A DNA stretch of 38,506 nucleotides from Deltaproteobacteria bacterium. Its GTDB lineage: Bacteria > Desulfobacterota > WTBG01 > CAIYCZ01 > CAIRTM01. The notes under the pieces were generated by a model that saw only the letters and a list, made by a program, of their open reading frames with translations, searched no databases and was not told the origin of the DNA. The DNA lies in assembly GCA_024276465.1 (NCBI GenBank), contig JAJRXD010000010.1, positions 1 through 38,506 of the forward strand, in the 5' to 3' direction. How positions within the stretch are numbered: position 1 is the first letter of the stretch; every line of letters begins with the position of its first letter. The position numbers and the translations under genes are program-made. Positions 1 to 7,206 of the stretch are shown here, piece after piece.

Positions 1-24
1 GCGGGCGGCCTTTCTTTTGCTTCA

Positions 25-141
25 TTTTCTTTGGCCGTCAAAGAAAATGAAGGTTAGCTTTTGGCCATTCATTTCTTCTTATGGCTTAGCCTATGATCTG
101 TGACCTTGCCCTCAGGGCAAGGTTTTTACTGATAGAATAAA
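25..141. repeat. 117-bp interspersed repeat, copy 1
   Basis: This stretch is repeated at 18407-18523 in the same orientation and length, with about ten mismatches by eye. It opens with a strong inverted repeat: a 13-bp perfect stem (21-33 pairing with 39-51) around a GCCGT loop. It ends with a terminator-like hairpin and the shared tail CTGATAGAATAAA. No coding capacity is evident. The 13-bp stem is shortened in the second copy, but the core TTTTCTTTG/CAAAGAAAA is kept. Confidence 0.85.
104..127 (+). terminator. Rho-independent-like hairpin inside repeat copy 1
   Basis: CCTTGCCC (104-111) pairs perfectly with GGGCAAGG (115-122) across a TCA loop, and five T residues follow at once. This is the classical shape of an intrinsic terminator reading left to right. 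It would end transcripts entering from upstream of the window, just before the glycosyltransferase gene at 181. The same hairpin with a changed loop occurs in copy 2. Confidence 0.55.
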
Positions 142-180
142 AAATATTTGTCAGTTAAATTTACAGGGGAACAGTCTAAC

Positions 181-1974
181 ATGAAATCTGCACAAAATAT
201 CATGCCAGTTCTAAAACAGTCTGAGCTGCGCCTCTGGTACACAGCCCTGGCATTAGGGGTGGTGCTCTGTTTTGTTGGAATCGCTGACCGGGGGCTTTGG
301 GCACCTGATGAGCCGCGTGTTGCAGCAATAGCCCTGGAAATGAGCAGGGAGGGCAACCTCATACTGCCCCGCCTTGCCGGAGAGCCCTTCATAGAAAAAC
401 CGCCGCTTTACTTTGTCATTGCCGCGGGCTTTATTCATGTCGCAGAAGCACTTTTGGGAAACACTGGTGCAGTGCGGATGAGCTCAGCCGTATGGGGAGC
501 CGGCATCCTGCTCATGACCTTTCTGCTTGCACGGAGGCTGGCGTCTTCCCAATGCAGCGATGGACAGGAAGCATCTCCGTTGCGCACCTGCCTGACAGGT
601 GCCATGTCAGCGGCACTGCTGTCTACCATGGTAGATTTTTTTAAAAATTCTCACTGGATCCGCGTGGATGCTGCCCTTGCATTTTTTGTAATTGCAGCTT
701 TGTGGAGCTTTGCCGAAGTCTATTTTGGACGAAAGCGCTCATTTCTGCTTTTAGCTGCCTTTTTTTCAGCCGGTGCTTTCCTCTCCAAGGGAATGATCGG
801 CCCTGTTTTGATCGGAAGCGGATGGGTGGGGATGTTTGTACCCTGGTGCCTTACTCAGCGCCGCGAAGGCAGGAAAGGCAATTATTATCTGTGGCTCCAT
901 GCTGCCGGACTGGCTCTTCTACTGCTTCTGATCGGAAGCTGGATGCTGTCGCTTTTTATTACAGGAGGCAGGGAACTTTTCAATGAGTGGTTCTTTCAAA
1001 ACCAGCTTGGCAGGCTTACAGGGACAGCCTCCATGGGGCATGAAAAACCAGGGCACCTGTTTTTTTATATTAAAAAAAGCCTTGCCCATACCCTGCCCTG
1101 GACACCTCTGGTTATGTTCTGGGCGTACAGGGTAATCACAGACCTGAAAAACAGTGGCCTTAAATCCATTTCAAGGGAGCGTATCTTTTTACTGGTCTGG
1201 AGTATTGTCTCTCTATCAATACTAACCGTCTCTGTCTCAAAACGGGGCCTTTATCTGTTCCCCTTGAAGCCTGTCTTCGCGATTATGTGTGCTGAAGCCC
1301 TGATGATGCGGTTTCCCCGCTGGCTCCAGGCTTATTTTGGAATACTGACAGGTCTGTGCATTATTATTCTGACTGCCTGCACTCTGGCACCACTGCTTTG
1401 TGCTTTCATTCCACAGGATTTTGTATCAAAATCTGAAATAGTACCTGCGGTCTGGGGGGGGTGGAACTGTGTGTCCGGCCTTTGTCTTGCCGGGGCTCTA
1501 TGCCTTTTTTTGCGAAAACACTCTGCCTTTACATGTTCTCAAATTGTTATATCAGTTGCTGTAGTATACATCTGCGGCTATAAGGTTGGACTGCCTGTAA
1601 TCGAAAACCGGAAAAACATGCAGCAGGATATTACCGCTTTCATTGAACATGTGGACCCTTCAGAAAGGCACAGGATTGCAGGATGCGGTTTCAGGGAAAA
1701 TATGCGTGGGTTTTTTTATATTGTCTCAGGCTGGAACATCCACCTTGTTGAGGGTGAGGCAGAGGTTCGAAAAATCCTTGAGGGGAAAAACCCGCAATTC
1801 GACAGCGTGATCATTGCAGGCAAAGGCACCCCCCCCAACGTAGAAAACGAGGGGCAGCCCTGGCATGTGATTAACAGGGTACATACCGGAGGCACAGGCT
1901 CCCACATGCGGTATTTAATCTGGATGACGGGTGATCGCGTAATCCCTGTCACAGGGCAACAGAAGCAATCATGA
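181..1974 (+). CDS. PMT/ArnT-type integral membrane glycosyltransferase
   Basis: A 597-residue membrane protein of the dolichyl-phosphate-mannose mannosyltransferase/ArnT superfamily (GT-C fold), which uses polyprenyl-phosphate sugars at the periplasmic face. The first hydrophobic helix is followed by an acidic loop, GLWAPDEPR (about residues 38-46), which corresponds to the catalytic loop of this family, then FIEKPPLYF, also typical. Many further hydrophobic segments follow and a soluble tail of about 120 residues ends the protein. The ATG at 181 is preferred to an in-frame TTG at 148 because GGGGA lies about ten bases before it and the TTG has no ribosome site. The sugar and acceptor cannot be told from sequence; lipid A or glycan decoration is plausible. 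No partner gene adjoins it. Confidence 0.85.
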   Translation: MKSAQNIMPVLKQSELRLWYTALALGVVLCFVGIADRGLWAPDEPRVAAIALEMSREGNLILPRLAGEPFIEKPPLYFVIAAGFIHVAEALLGNTGAVRMSSAVWGAGILLMTFLLARRLASSQCSDGQEASPLRTCLTGAMSAALLSTMVDFFKNSHWIRVDAALAFFVIAALWSFAEVYFGRKRSFLLLAAFFSAGAFLSKGMIGPVLIGSGWVGMFVPWCLTQRREGRKGNYYLWLHAAGLALLLLLIGSWMLSLFITGGRELFNEWFFQNQLGRLTGTASMGHEKPGHLFFYIKKSLAHTLPWTPLVMFWAYRVITDLKNSGLKSISRERIFLLVWSIVSLSILTVSVSKRGLYLFPLKPVFAIMCAEALMMRFPRWLQAYFGILTGLCIIILTACTLAPLLCAFIPQDFVSKSEIVPAVWGGWNCVSGLCLAGALCLFLRKHSAFTCSQIVISVAVVYICGYKVGLPVIENRKNMQQDITAFIEHVDPSERHRIAGCGFRENMRGFFYIVSGWNIHLVEGEAEVRKILEGKNPQFDSVIIAGKGTPPNVENEGQPWHVINRVHTGGTGSHMRYLIWMTGDRVIPVTGQQKQS

Positions 1975-2249
1975 CAAATCCTCAATAAAATTATCTGCCC
2001 CTGTGGCCATACGGTTTTCGCAGGACAGAGATATATGGAGTGGTTACTGATATGAAAACAGACTGCAGCCCAGCTGGTTCCATAAATACAGATAGTTTGA
2101 ATTTGAGGGCAGATGTGGTGAACATCTCAGAAGAATCCTCCTGTAGCGCATTTCGTGGAATCCTTTTTCTTGACACATAATGCCAATTCATCTAATCTTT
2201 TTTACCAAACACACAAAATCTTATCAAACATTCGCGGAGGACAGACTTC
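1975..2249. other. Intergenic region with a doubtful short reading frame
   Basis: No convincing gene is seen. A plus-strand frame open from about 2000 and ending at 2180 contains an ATG at 2052. It reads FRRTEIYGVV early and ADVVNISEES later, faintly recalling the RR and N-x-S motifs of PilZ domains. There is no good ribosome site and the match is too weak to annotate as a gene; it could be a relic. The right end carries the likely promoter of the next gene. Confidence 0.3.
2170..2198 (+). promoter_or_regulatory. Possible sigma-70 promoter for the Cys-rich lipoprotein gene
   Basis: A perfect TTGACA (2170-2175) is followed after 17 bases by TAATCT (2193-2198), a poor -10 match (three of six). 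The position leaves a leader of about 45 bases before the ATG at 2250. An alternative -10, CATAAT at 2176-2181, has no good -35. Confidence 0.3.
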
Positions 2250-2969
2250 ATGAAAATCAATGTATATTTTCTCAAAACAAAAAACAGTTTTTACAACTGC
2301 ATGGCTGTCGTTACCCTGGCGCTGCTGTTGCTTTTTTTCACAGGGTGTGACCCATGCCTGAACAATCCCTGTGATGACGGCCTAATGTGCAATGGTGTGG
2401 AAATATGCACAGCCGACGGAGGACAGGTTGTCTGCAGTGATGGTACTCCGATCGAATGTGACCCAGGCCAGACCTGTATAGAACCTGACGGTTTATGTGC
2501 TGGTATGGTTTGCACATCTGATGAGGATTGCGATGACGCTGATCTATGCACCACGGACACCTGCGTGGAAGACACCTGTGAAAACATTCAGGTTGAATGC
2601 CCGGACAACGAATCCTGTGAGCCTGCAACCGGAGAATGTACAGACAGCGGGTCTGGAACAGCAACCACCCTGCTGGAAGCTGTCGGCGTTTACACTGGCA
2701 CTGGCACCTGCGGCGATGACGATGACGAGGTAATACTGACTGCCGATAATGGCACGCTGATACTTTCTGGATTCACCGGTAACGACGATATCACCCTGAC
2801 CATTACAGGAGCAACCACTGCCACGGCCAAGGACGTAGTGGCATTTGGAAATCCGGGTCACACGCTCACCTTGACGCTGGATACCGAGACTGGCATGATC
2901 AACTTCGAACTTGCCACCGCGGGTTCCTGCATAACCGAGCTTGTTCCCATATCGCAGCAAGGCAGTTGA
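2250..2969 (+). CDS. Cys-rich secreted lipoprotein
   Basis: A 239-residue predicted lipoprotein. A basic start and a long hydrophobic stretch lead into a lipobox FFTGC, with the lipidated Cys at residue 33. Residues 33 to about 135 are very rich in Cys, Asp and Gly, with motifs such as NNPCDDGLMCNG and CVEDTC. These resemble the Cys-rich repeats (eukaryote-like, disulfide-bonded) found in large secreted proteins of myxobacteria and relatives. The last 100 residues are Thr/Gly-rich and look like a small beta domain with two more Cys. GGAGG (2236-2240) sits nine bases before the ATG, a strong ribosome site. The function is unknown; a surface binding role is a guess. Confidence 0.8.
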   Translation: MKINVYFLKTKNSFYNCMAVVTLALLLLFFTGCDPCLNNPCDDGLMCNGVEICTADGGQVVCSDGTPIECDPGQTCIEPDGLCAGMVCTSDEDCDDADLCTTDTCVEDTCENIQVECPDNESCEPATGECTDSGSGTATTLLEAVGVYTGTGTCGDDDDEVILTADNGTLILSGFTGNDDITLTITGATTATAKDVVAFGNPGHTLTLTLDTETGMINFELATAGSCITELVPISQQGS

Positions 2970-3016
2970 AGCCGTGCACATGGAGTTGGTGGAAACAATC
3001 ATTAAGAGAAAACATA

Positions 3017-3475
3017 ATGCATGAACTTACAACAGAGGAAATTGAAGAGTTGCTGCTAAAGGTCAGAGACGGGGTCTTGGCATTTACAGATGGCAGGCTC
3101 CCATACTGTATCCCTTTTGGCTTTGTTTATACAAATGATGCAGTTTATATCTCCATGCTCCCTGCGGGAAGAAAGTGGCGCTGTATACAGGAAAACCCAA
3201 TGGTTTGCTTTAATGTTTTTCGATGGAATAAAGATCACACCGAGTGGTTCTCAGTTGTTGTTGAGGGTGAGCTGAAGCAGGTAAAAGATTTACCTGAAAT
3301 CGAACAGGTTGTTAAGGCAAACATAGAAAAAATCGGGCTTGATCCGATAAAACACTTTGAGAAGCGTATTGCATACTATAAAAAAACTATCGGCAATCCA
3401 AAAGGGGTAAAAATATTTAAACTTAAAGCTGAAAGCACAGAAGGAAAAAAAATGCATGCCATGACAGGTGGTTGA
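3017..3475 (+). CDS. Pyridoxamine 5'-phosphate oxidase-like flavoprotein (PPOX/Nim-type split barrel)
   Basis: A 152-residue protein of the FMN-binding split-barrel superfamily. It begins MHELTTEEIEELL, then VLAFTDGRLPYCIPFGF, YISMLPAGRKWRCIQENPMVCFNVF and VVVEGEL. This pattern is typical of small Nim-like and heme/FMN-binding PPOX proteins of about 150 residues. The substrate cannot be predicted; members include nitroimidazole reductase-like and many uncharacterised proteins. The ATG at 3017 is chosen over an in-frame TTG at 2966 because the TTG overlaps the previous gene's stop and lacks a ribosome site, while AAGAGAA precedes 3017 and the family homology starts there. It is 47 bases after the lipoprotein gene and could be co-transcribed with it. 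Confidence 0.8.
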   Translation: MHELTTEEIEELLLKVRDGVLAFTDGRLPYCIPFGFVYTNDAVYISMLPAGRKWRCIQENPMVCFNVFRWNKDHTEWFSVVVEGELKQVKDLPEIEQVVKANIEKIGLDPIKHFEKRIAYYKKTIGNPKGVKIFKLKAESTEGKKMHAMTGG

Positions 3476-3587
3476 CCGGATCAAAACTTTCAAGCCTCTG
3501 GAATGGGAGTTTGGTGTGATGGCACCGTAGCGTAATGGAAACTAAAGCTGAGGATCACAATAAATCCTCACACCTGATTTTAAACGT

Positions 3588-4286
3588 TTACTCCAGTTTT
3601 TCCAGCTCTTCCAGAACCTCGGGCGGAATCTGGTCTTTCATCTCAGGGGGCACGACTTCCTTAAACAGCCTGAGAATTTCTGAAGGGTCGGGCTCTTCAC
3701 CATCACCAAGCTGGGCATTAAGTATTTCATCCATTATATTGAGAAAATTTTCCTGAATTTTTGCAGCTTCTTTTTTATTAGGCCTGTTTTTCAGATTTTT
3801 CGTCTTTTTCCTTTTTTTTATGGAATTATTTTTAAGATTGGGCCTTCTGGTTTTTGGCTTCTGATAGGAACCTTCTGTTAAATGCCTTTCACCCCCCTTT
3901 TTTCCGATAAGGTCAAGCTCAACTATGTTTGATCCATTGTCCCCATCTTCAAAATGCATAAGAAAATTGGAGATATTCATAGCCCTCATCACCCTCTCAA
4001 TGCCTTTACGCAATGGATGTTTCTGAAACTTCAGGCTTACAGGCACCTCGGAAAACACCTCTCCGAAAACCACAATCTTTACACCGCATTTTTCCCCGAT
4101 CTCCTTCATCAGGTCCTCAGACCTTACTTCCTTGGCATTCAGACTTAAAAGTCCTCCGGAAAATGTAACACTTCCGTTAGTTGACTCTTCATCCGACTCA
4201 GACGCAAAAAGTTCCATCCTGCATAGAAATGCTATCAGGAATATTCCTGCACAAACTGATACAGTATTTATTAAACGTCTTGACAT
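3588..4286 (-). CDS. Exported STN-like protein with basic linker
   Basis: A 232-residue protein with an N-terminal hydrophobic segment (LINTVSVCAGIFLIAFLC) suggesting export. Residues of about 40-120 (VTFSGGLLSLNAKEVRSEDLMKEI, VSLKFQKHPLRKGIERVMRAMN) resemble the secretin/TonB short N-terminal (STN) fold. A strongly basic stretch follows (SIKKRKKTKNLKNRPNKK), then an acidic C-terminal helical part ending in LEELEKLE. No secretin beta domain is present, so it is not a secretin. The ATG at 4286 is preferred to an in-frame TTG at 4310 because GGGAG lies eleven bases before it. Role unknown; an accessory of a secretion or pilus machine is one possibility. Confidence 0.55.
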   Translation of the reverse strand: MSRRLINTVSVCAGIFLIAFLCRMELFASESDEESTNGSVTFSGGLLSLNAKEVRSEDLMKEIGEKCGVKIVVFGEVFSEVPVSLKFQKHPLRKGIERVMRAMNISNFLMHFEDGDNGSNIVELDLIGKKGGERHLTEGSYQKPKTRRPNLKNNSIKKRKKTKNLKNRPNKKEAAKIQENFLNIMDEILNAQLGDGEEPDPSEILRLFKEVVPPEMKDQIPPEVLEELEKLE

Positions 4287-4350
4287 CAGGCTAAGTGCTC
4301 CCGCAAACAATTAAATTTTACCGGATTCATTAATTTTTAATTTTCCGTTT

Positions 4351-5247
4351 TCAGGTTTTTCTGCTTCCATCCTTATTATACTCATAAAAACCCCTGCCTG
4401 TTTTCCGGCCAAGATGTCCAACCTCCACAAGGCTCATCAGCAAAGGGCAAGGCCTGTATTTTGGTTCCTGGAATCCGTTATAAAGGGCCTGCTGCATGGC
4501 AAGCACCACATCCAGACCTACAAAATCTGCAAGTTCCAGCGGACCCATGGGGTGGTTCATGCCTAACTTCAGGGCAGTGTCAATCTCTTCTTTTGTTGAT
4601 ACGCCTTCATGCAGGCAAAATATTGCCTCATTCATTAGGGTCTGGATAAGGCGGCTGGTAATAAAACACGGGCTGTCTGTAACAGTGATTGGAGTTTTGC
4701 CCATCTTTATTGCCAGCTCTTTTACAACTCCGTAGCTTTCATCTGACGTGGCCGGAGTCCTGATTATTTCAAGAAGTTTCATTTTCTGGGCAGGATACAT
4801 GAAGTGCATGCCCAGAACCTTGTCAGGTCTCTGCGTAATACTGGCAAGCCTTCCCAAACGCACGGAACTTGTATTAGTAGTAAGAATTACACCCGGGGCA
4901 CATATTTTGTCCAGGCTGGAAAAAATGTCCATTTTAACTGCTTCATTTTCAACAGCAGCTTCAATCACATAATCAGCTTCTGACAGTTGATCTAAATCCT
5001 TTTTAAAAGTCATCCTGGACAGAATTACATCCTTTTCATTTTTTTTAATTTTGCCCAGTTTAACAGCACGGTCAAGGCTTTTTTCAATATCCATCATCGA
5101 TTTCTTTAACATCTCCTCATAAGGCTCTACTACAATAGCATTATATCCGGACTGAGCTGCTACCTGGGCAATACCCTTACCCATCTGTCCGGCCCCAACA
5201 ACACCTATGGTTTTTATTTTCTGAAAACTATGTTTTTTTGCTGTCAT
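4351..5247 (-). CDS. hbd: 3-hydroxyacyl-CoA (3-hydroxybutyryl-CoA) dehydrogenase
   Basis: A 298-residue soluble enzyme that oxidises 3-hydroxyacyl-CoA to 3-ketoacyl-CoA with NAD, or the reverse in butyrate-type metabolism. The N-terminal Rossmann motif GVVGAGQMGKGIA (about residues 15-27) binds NAD. GMHFMYP carries the likely catalytic His, and the C-terminal dimerisation domain has MNHPMGPLELADFVGLD and GRKTGRGFYEY, both hallmarks of the family. Length fits single-domain Hbd/PaaH proteins (about 280-290 residues). The conserved SPGFxxNR segment reads SPCFITSR here, a mild departure. No other beta-oxidation genes adjoin it, so its pathway (fatty acid, aromatic or butyrate metabolism) is open. 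Confidence 0.88.
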   Translation of the reverse strand: MTAKKHSFQKIKTIGVVGAGQMGKGIAQVAAQSGYNAIVVEPYEEMLKKSMMDIEKSLDRAVKLGKIKKNEKDVILSRMTFKKDLDQLSEADYVIEAAVENEAVKMDIFSSLDKICAPGVILTTNTSSVRLGRLASITQRPDKVLGMHFMYPAQKMKLLEIIRTPATSDESYGVVKELAIKMGKTPITVTDSPCFITSRLIQTLMNEAIFCLHEGVSTKEEIDTALKLGMNHPMGPLELADFVGLDVVLAMQQALYNGFQEPKYRPCPLLMSLVEVGHLGRKTGRGFYEYNKDGSRKT

Positions 5248-5422
5248 ATCTGGTTTATCCTGTCTGTTAATTTATTAGTTCAAGTTTTTGATTTATTGTC
5301 ATTTTTCATTTATTGGTCTTTTGTCTTTTGTGATAACATGTAACAATATTATATTCTCACTTTTATTGTCAAACAAAATATTTTGTCTGCCATCTGAGCT
5401 GATGAAACGATTCAGACCTCCT

Positions 5423-5989
5423 TCATGTTTTTATACCCTCGAAAAATTCAAAAACCGTTCGGCCATAACTTTTTGTTCGAACAAGGATAAGCTGACCGGA
5501 TGAATTGACAACCGGCTCATTATTTTCTCTCTGGGCAACAACTACACCACCTGTTTTCAATATTTTTAAAGTTCCAAGAAGACTCACAGCCTTCTGCTGA
5601 AGGCAAAATCCGTATGGTGGAGCAACAACTATAATGTCAAATTCTTCATCCCTCCTGGTAATCATGCTCAATGCCGCAGCAAAGTCTGATCTGAAGATTT
5701 CAACATCAGCTTCAACACCAAGGTCTCTGGAATTCTGAGAAATAATATCGGCTGTCCCGGGATTTATCTCTACCACTACAGCACTCACAGCACCATTTGA
5801 CAGAAGTTCAAAAGCTATTGCTCCTGATCCACCGAAAAGATCAAGAACCCTGGCCCCTGCCAGCTTTGGCCTGAGTATGTCTGCAAGGCTTTTCCTCAAT
5901 CGGGTCAGGAGGGGTCGGGTCTCAAAACCGGCTGGGGTCACAATCTTTCGTCCCTTGAATTTCCCTGAACTGATTTTTACGAATCCCAT
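5423..5989 (-). CDS. rsmD: RsmD-like 16S rRNA guanine-N2 methyltransferase, atypical motif
   Basis: A 188-residue SAM-dependent methyltransferase matching RsmD, which methylates G966 of 16S rRNA. It starts with ISSGKFKGRKIVTP, as RsmD does, and has the SAM site VLDLFGGSGAIAFELLSNGA (about 48-67) and VVVEINP. The catalytic motif usually reads DPPY or DPPF; here it is VVAPPYG (residue 123 is Ala, codon GCT). The RPTTDRVREALF element is also changed, to RPLLTRLRKSLADIL. Overall length is normal. It could be a diverged active RsmD, an inactive homologue, or a paralogue with another target. It lies alone between hbd and a gene relic. Confidence 0.68.
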   Translation of the reverse strand: MGFVKISSGKFKGRKIVTPAGFETRPLLTRLRKSLADILRPKLAGARVLDLFGGSGAIAFELLSNGAVSAVVVEINPGTADIISQNSRDLGVEADVEIFRSDFAAALSMITRRDEEFDIIVVAPPYGFCLQQKAVSLLGTLKILKTGGVVVAQRENNEPVVNSSGQLILVRTKSYGRTVFEFFEGIKT

Positions 5990-6027
5990 CGGTTTTTCAG
6001 AGAAGCAGTTCGAATAGTTGACAGATG

Positions 6028-6141
6028 AAAGGTTAAGACAGGCACACCAGGATACATAACCTGTAAAATGGACTTGAATTTACTCAACACCATACACCCG
6101 GGCATCATATATTCCATTATCACAACATTGCTGATTAATAA
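6028..6141 (-). pseudogene. Possible relic of a response-regulator receiver domain
   Basis: In the gap between the MEMO1-like and RsmD-like genes one frame reads NVVIMEYMMPG, then KFKSILQVMYPGVPVLTF. This follows the middle of a receiver domain (VIMDxMMPGxxGxxxLxxIxxxxPxxPVIxxT) with nearly correct spacing. The phospho-acceptor Asp is replaced by Glu. The N-terminal acidic pocket and the C-terminal half are absent, so this cannot be a working receiver. The frame overlaps the end of the MEMO1-like gene and runs into the RsmD start. It may be chance, but the run of matches argues for a decayed gene. Confidence 0.35.
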
Positions 6142-6142
6142 A

Positions 6143-7072
6143 TTATTTTCCACGTTCAACTGTAAACACAATTGATGCATAACTCACAGTGTCTGTATAA
6201 TCTTTCAGCAGGTCGCCTGATGTGTAATAATTAAGAAGTTTTCCTCTGGAAGACGGAGGAACAAGCTTCATAAAAATTCCTATTGGCTTTGCCCCGCAAA
6301 TGGTGGCCCCTGTTTCATCTAAATATTTCATATATCCATCAAAGTCTTTCGAGATAATCTTTTTTATAGCCTCTCCATCAAGTTTCGCAAGGTTGTCTTT
6401 AACATCATCCGTAAAGGGAACATACCCGAAACGGCTCCCATAATGGGTAAAATCCGAACTGACAACCACAACCGTAGTGCTATCCAGGTGTTTTCTAAGT
6501 GCTGATGCAGCCTTTTCATAATCATCCCGGGACATATCGCCAACCACAAGCGGCACAATACTGAAATCCTTAATAACCACTTGAAGGAACAGAATCTCCA
6601 TTTCAAGACAATGTTCCGGCGTCTCAGCACTGTGCGGCCCCTGGAAAAGAGGCAACCTGTTAAGCTCATCAGACACTGCCCTGTCAACCTTGACTTTGCC
6701 TAAGGGTGTTTCATAAAAATTCACACCTGAAGTAGCAATGCCCCTGAAAAAAACATAATGAGAAGGGCCTAAAAGGATCACACGCTTTATTTTTTTATTC
6801 TTTAATGCTTTAAATCCATATGCTGCTGCCTGGCCTGACCATTGAATGCCTGCATGGGGAGAAATAATTCCAAAAGGTTCTCCTTTTAATTCCGGCAGCT
6901 TCACATTAGCCAGATATTCATTAATCAAATTTGTTAATTCAGCCTTGTCTCCAGGATACCATGACCCTGCAATTGGTGATTTTCTCAATTGCCCCTCCCC
7001 TGCTTTCGAACTAAAGCAAAAGCAGCACATAAAAAAGATTAATAATAAAAAAATTAAAGAGAGCCTTTTCAT
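6143..7072 (-). CDS. Exported MEMO1-like (AmmeMemoRadiSam system protein B) protein
   Basis: A 309-residue protein of the MEMO1 family. Family motifs are clear: PIAGSWYPGD, ISPHAGIQWSG (His 73), LGPSHYVFFRG (His 105), VVVSSDFTHYG and GATICGAKPIG (Cys 259). The two His and the Cys correspond to the metal site of human MEMO1. Unusually, the protein opens with a signal-peptide-like segment, MKRLSLIFLLLIFF then SSKA, so it is probably exported. The ATG at 7072 fits this; an upstream in-frame start would add 13 residues in front of the signal. The partner radical SAM and AMMECR1 genes are not in the window. Function in bacteria is unsettled; a metal- or redox-linked role is proposed for the family. 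Confidence 0.85.
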   Translation of the reverse strand: MKRLSLIFLLLIFFMCCFCFSSKAGEGQLRKSPIAGSWYPGDKAELTNLINEYLANVKLPELKGEPFGIISPHAGIQWSGQAAAYGFKALKNKKIKRVILLGPSHYVFFRGIATSGVNFYETPLGKVKVDRAVSDELNRLPLFQGPHSAETPEHCLEMEILFLQVVIKDFSIVPLVVGDMSRDDYEKAASALRKHLDSTTVVVVSSDFTHYGSRFGYVPFTDDVKDNLAKLDGEAIKKIISKDFDGYMKYLDETGATICGAKPIGIFMKLVPPSSRGKLLNYYTSGDLLKDYTDTVSYASIVFTVERGK

Positions 7073-7206
7073 ATTGAATTGAATAATACATCTTTTCAAC
7101 AATATCAACACAAAAAGGAACCTCTATGCAATCAAATTGAAAATATGGTATTCTTTCCTGCAAAGTTCAGTAATATTTTTAACCCGGATTTAACAAGGAA
7201 TCTGCC

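Noticed and set aside
2052-2180. A 42-codon plus-strand frame with a faint PilZ-like pattern
   Set aside because: The match is limited to RR and NIS-type residues, there is no good ribosome site, and the key Gly of PilZ is absent. It is mentioned only in the intergenic entry.
3549-3570. TGAGGAT/ATCCTCA inverted repeat between convergent genes as a terminator
   Set aside because: The stem is only seven pairs, A/T-containing, and there is no good T run directly after it on either strand. Too weak to list.
5340-5375. TTGACA on the minus strand with an A/T-rich -10 before hbd
   Set aside because: The TATAAT is only 13 bases away, and other -10 choices match poorly, so the promoter call is not safe.
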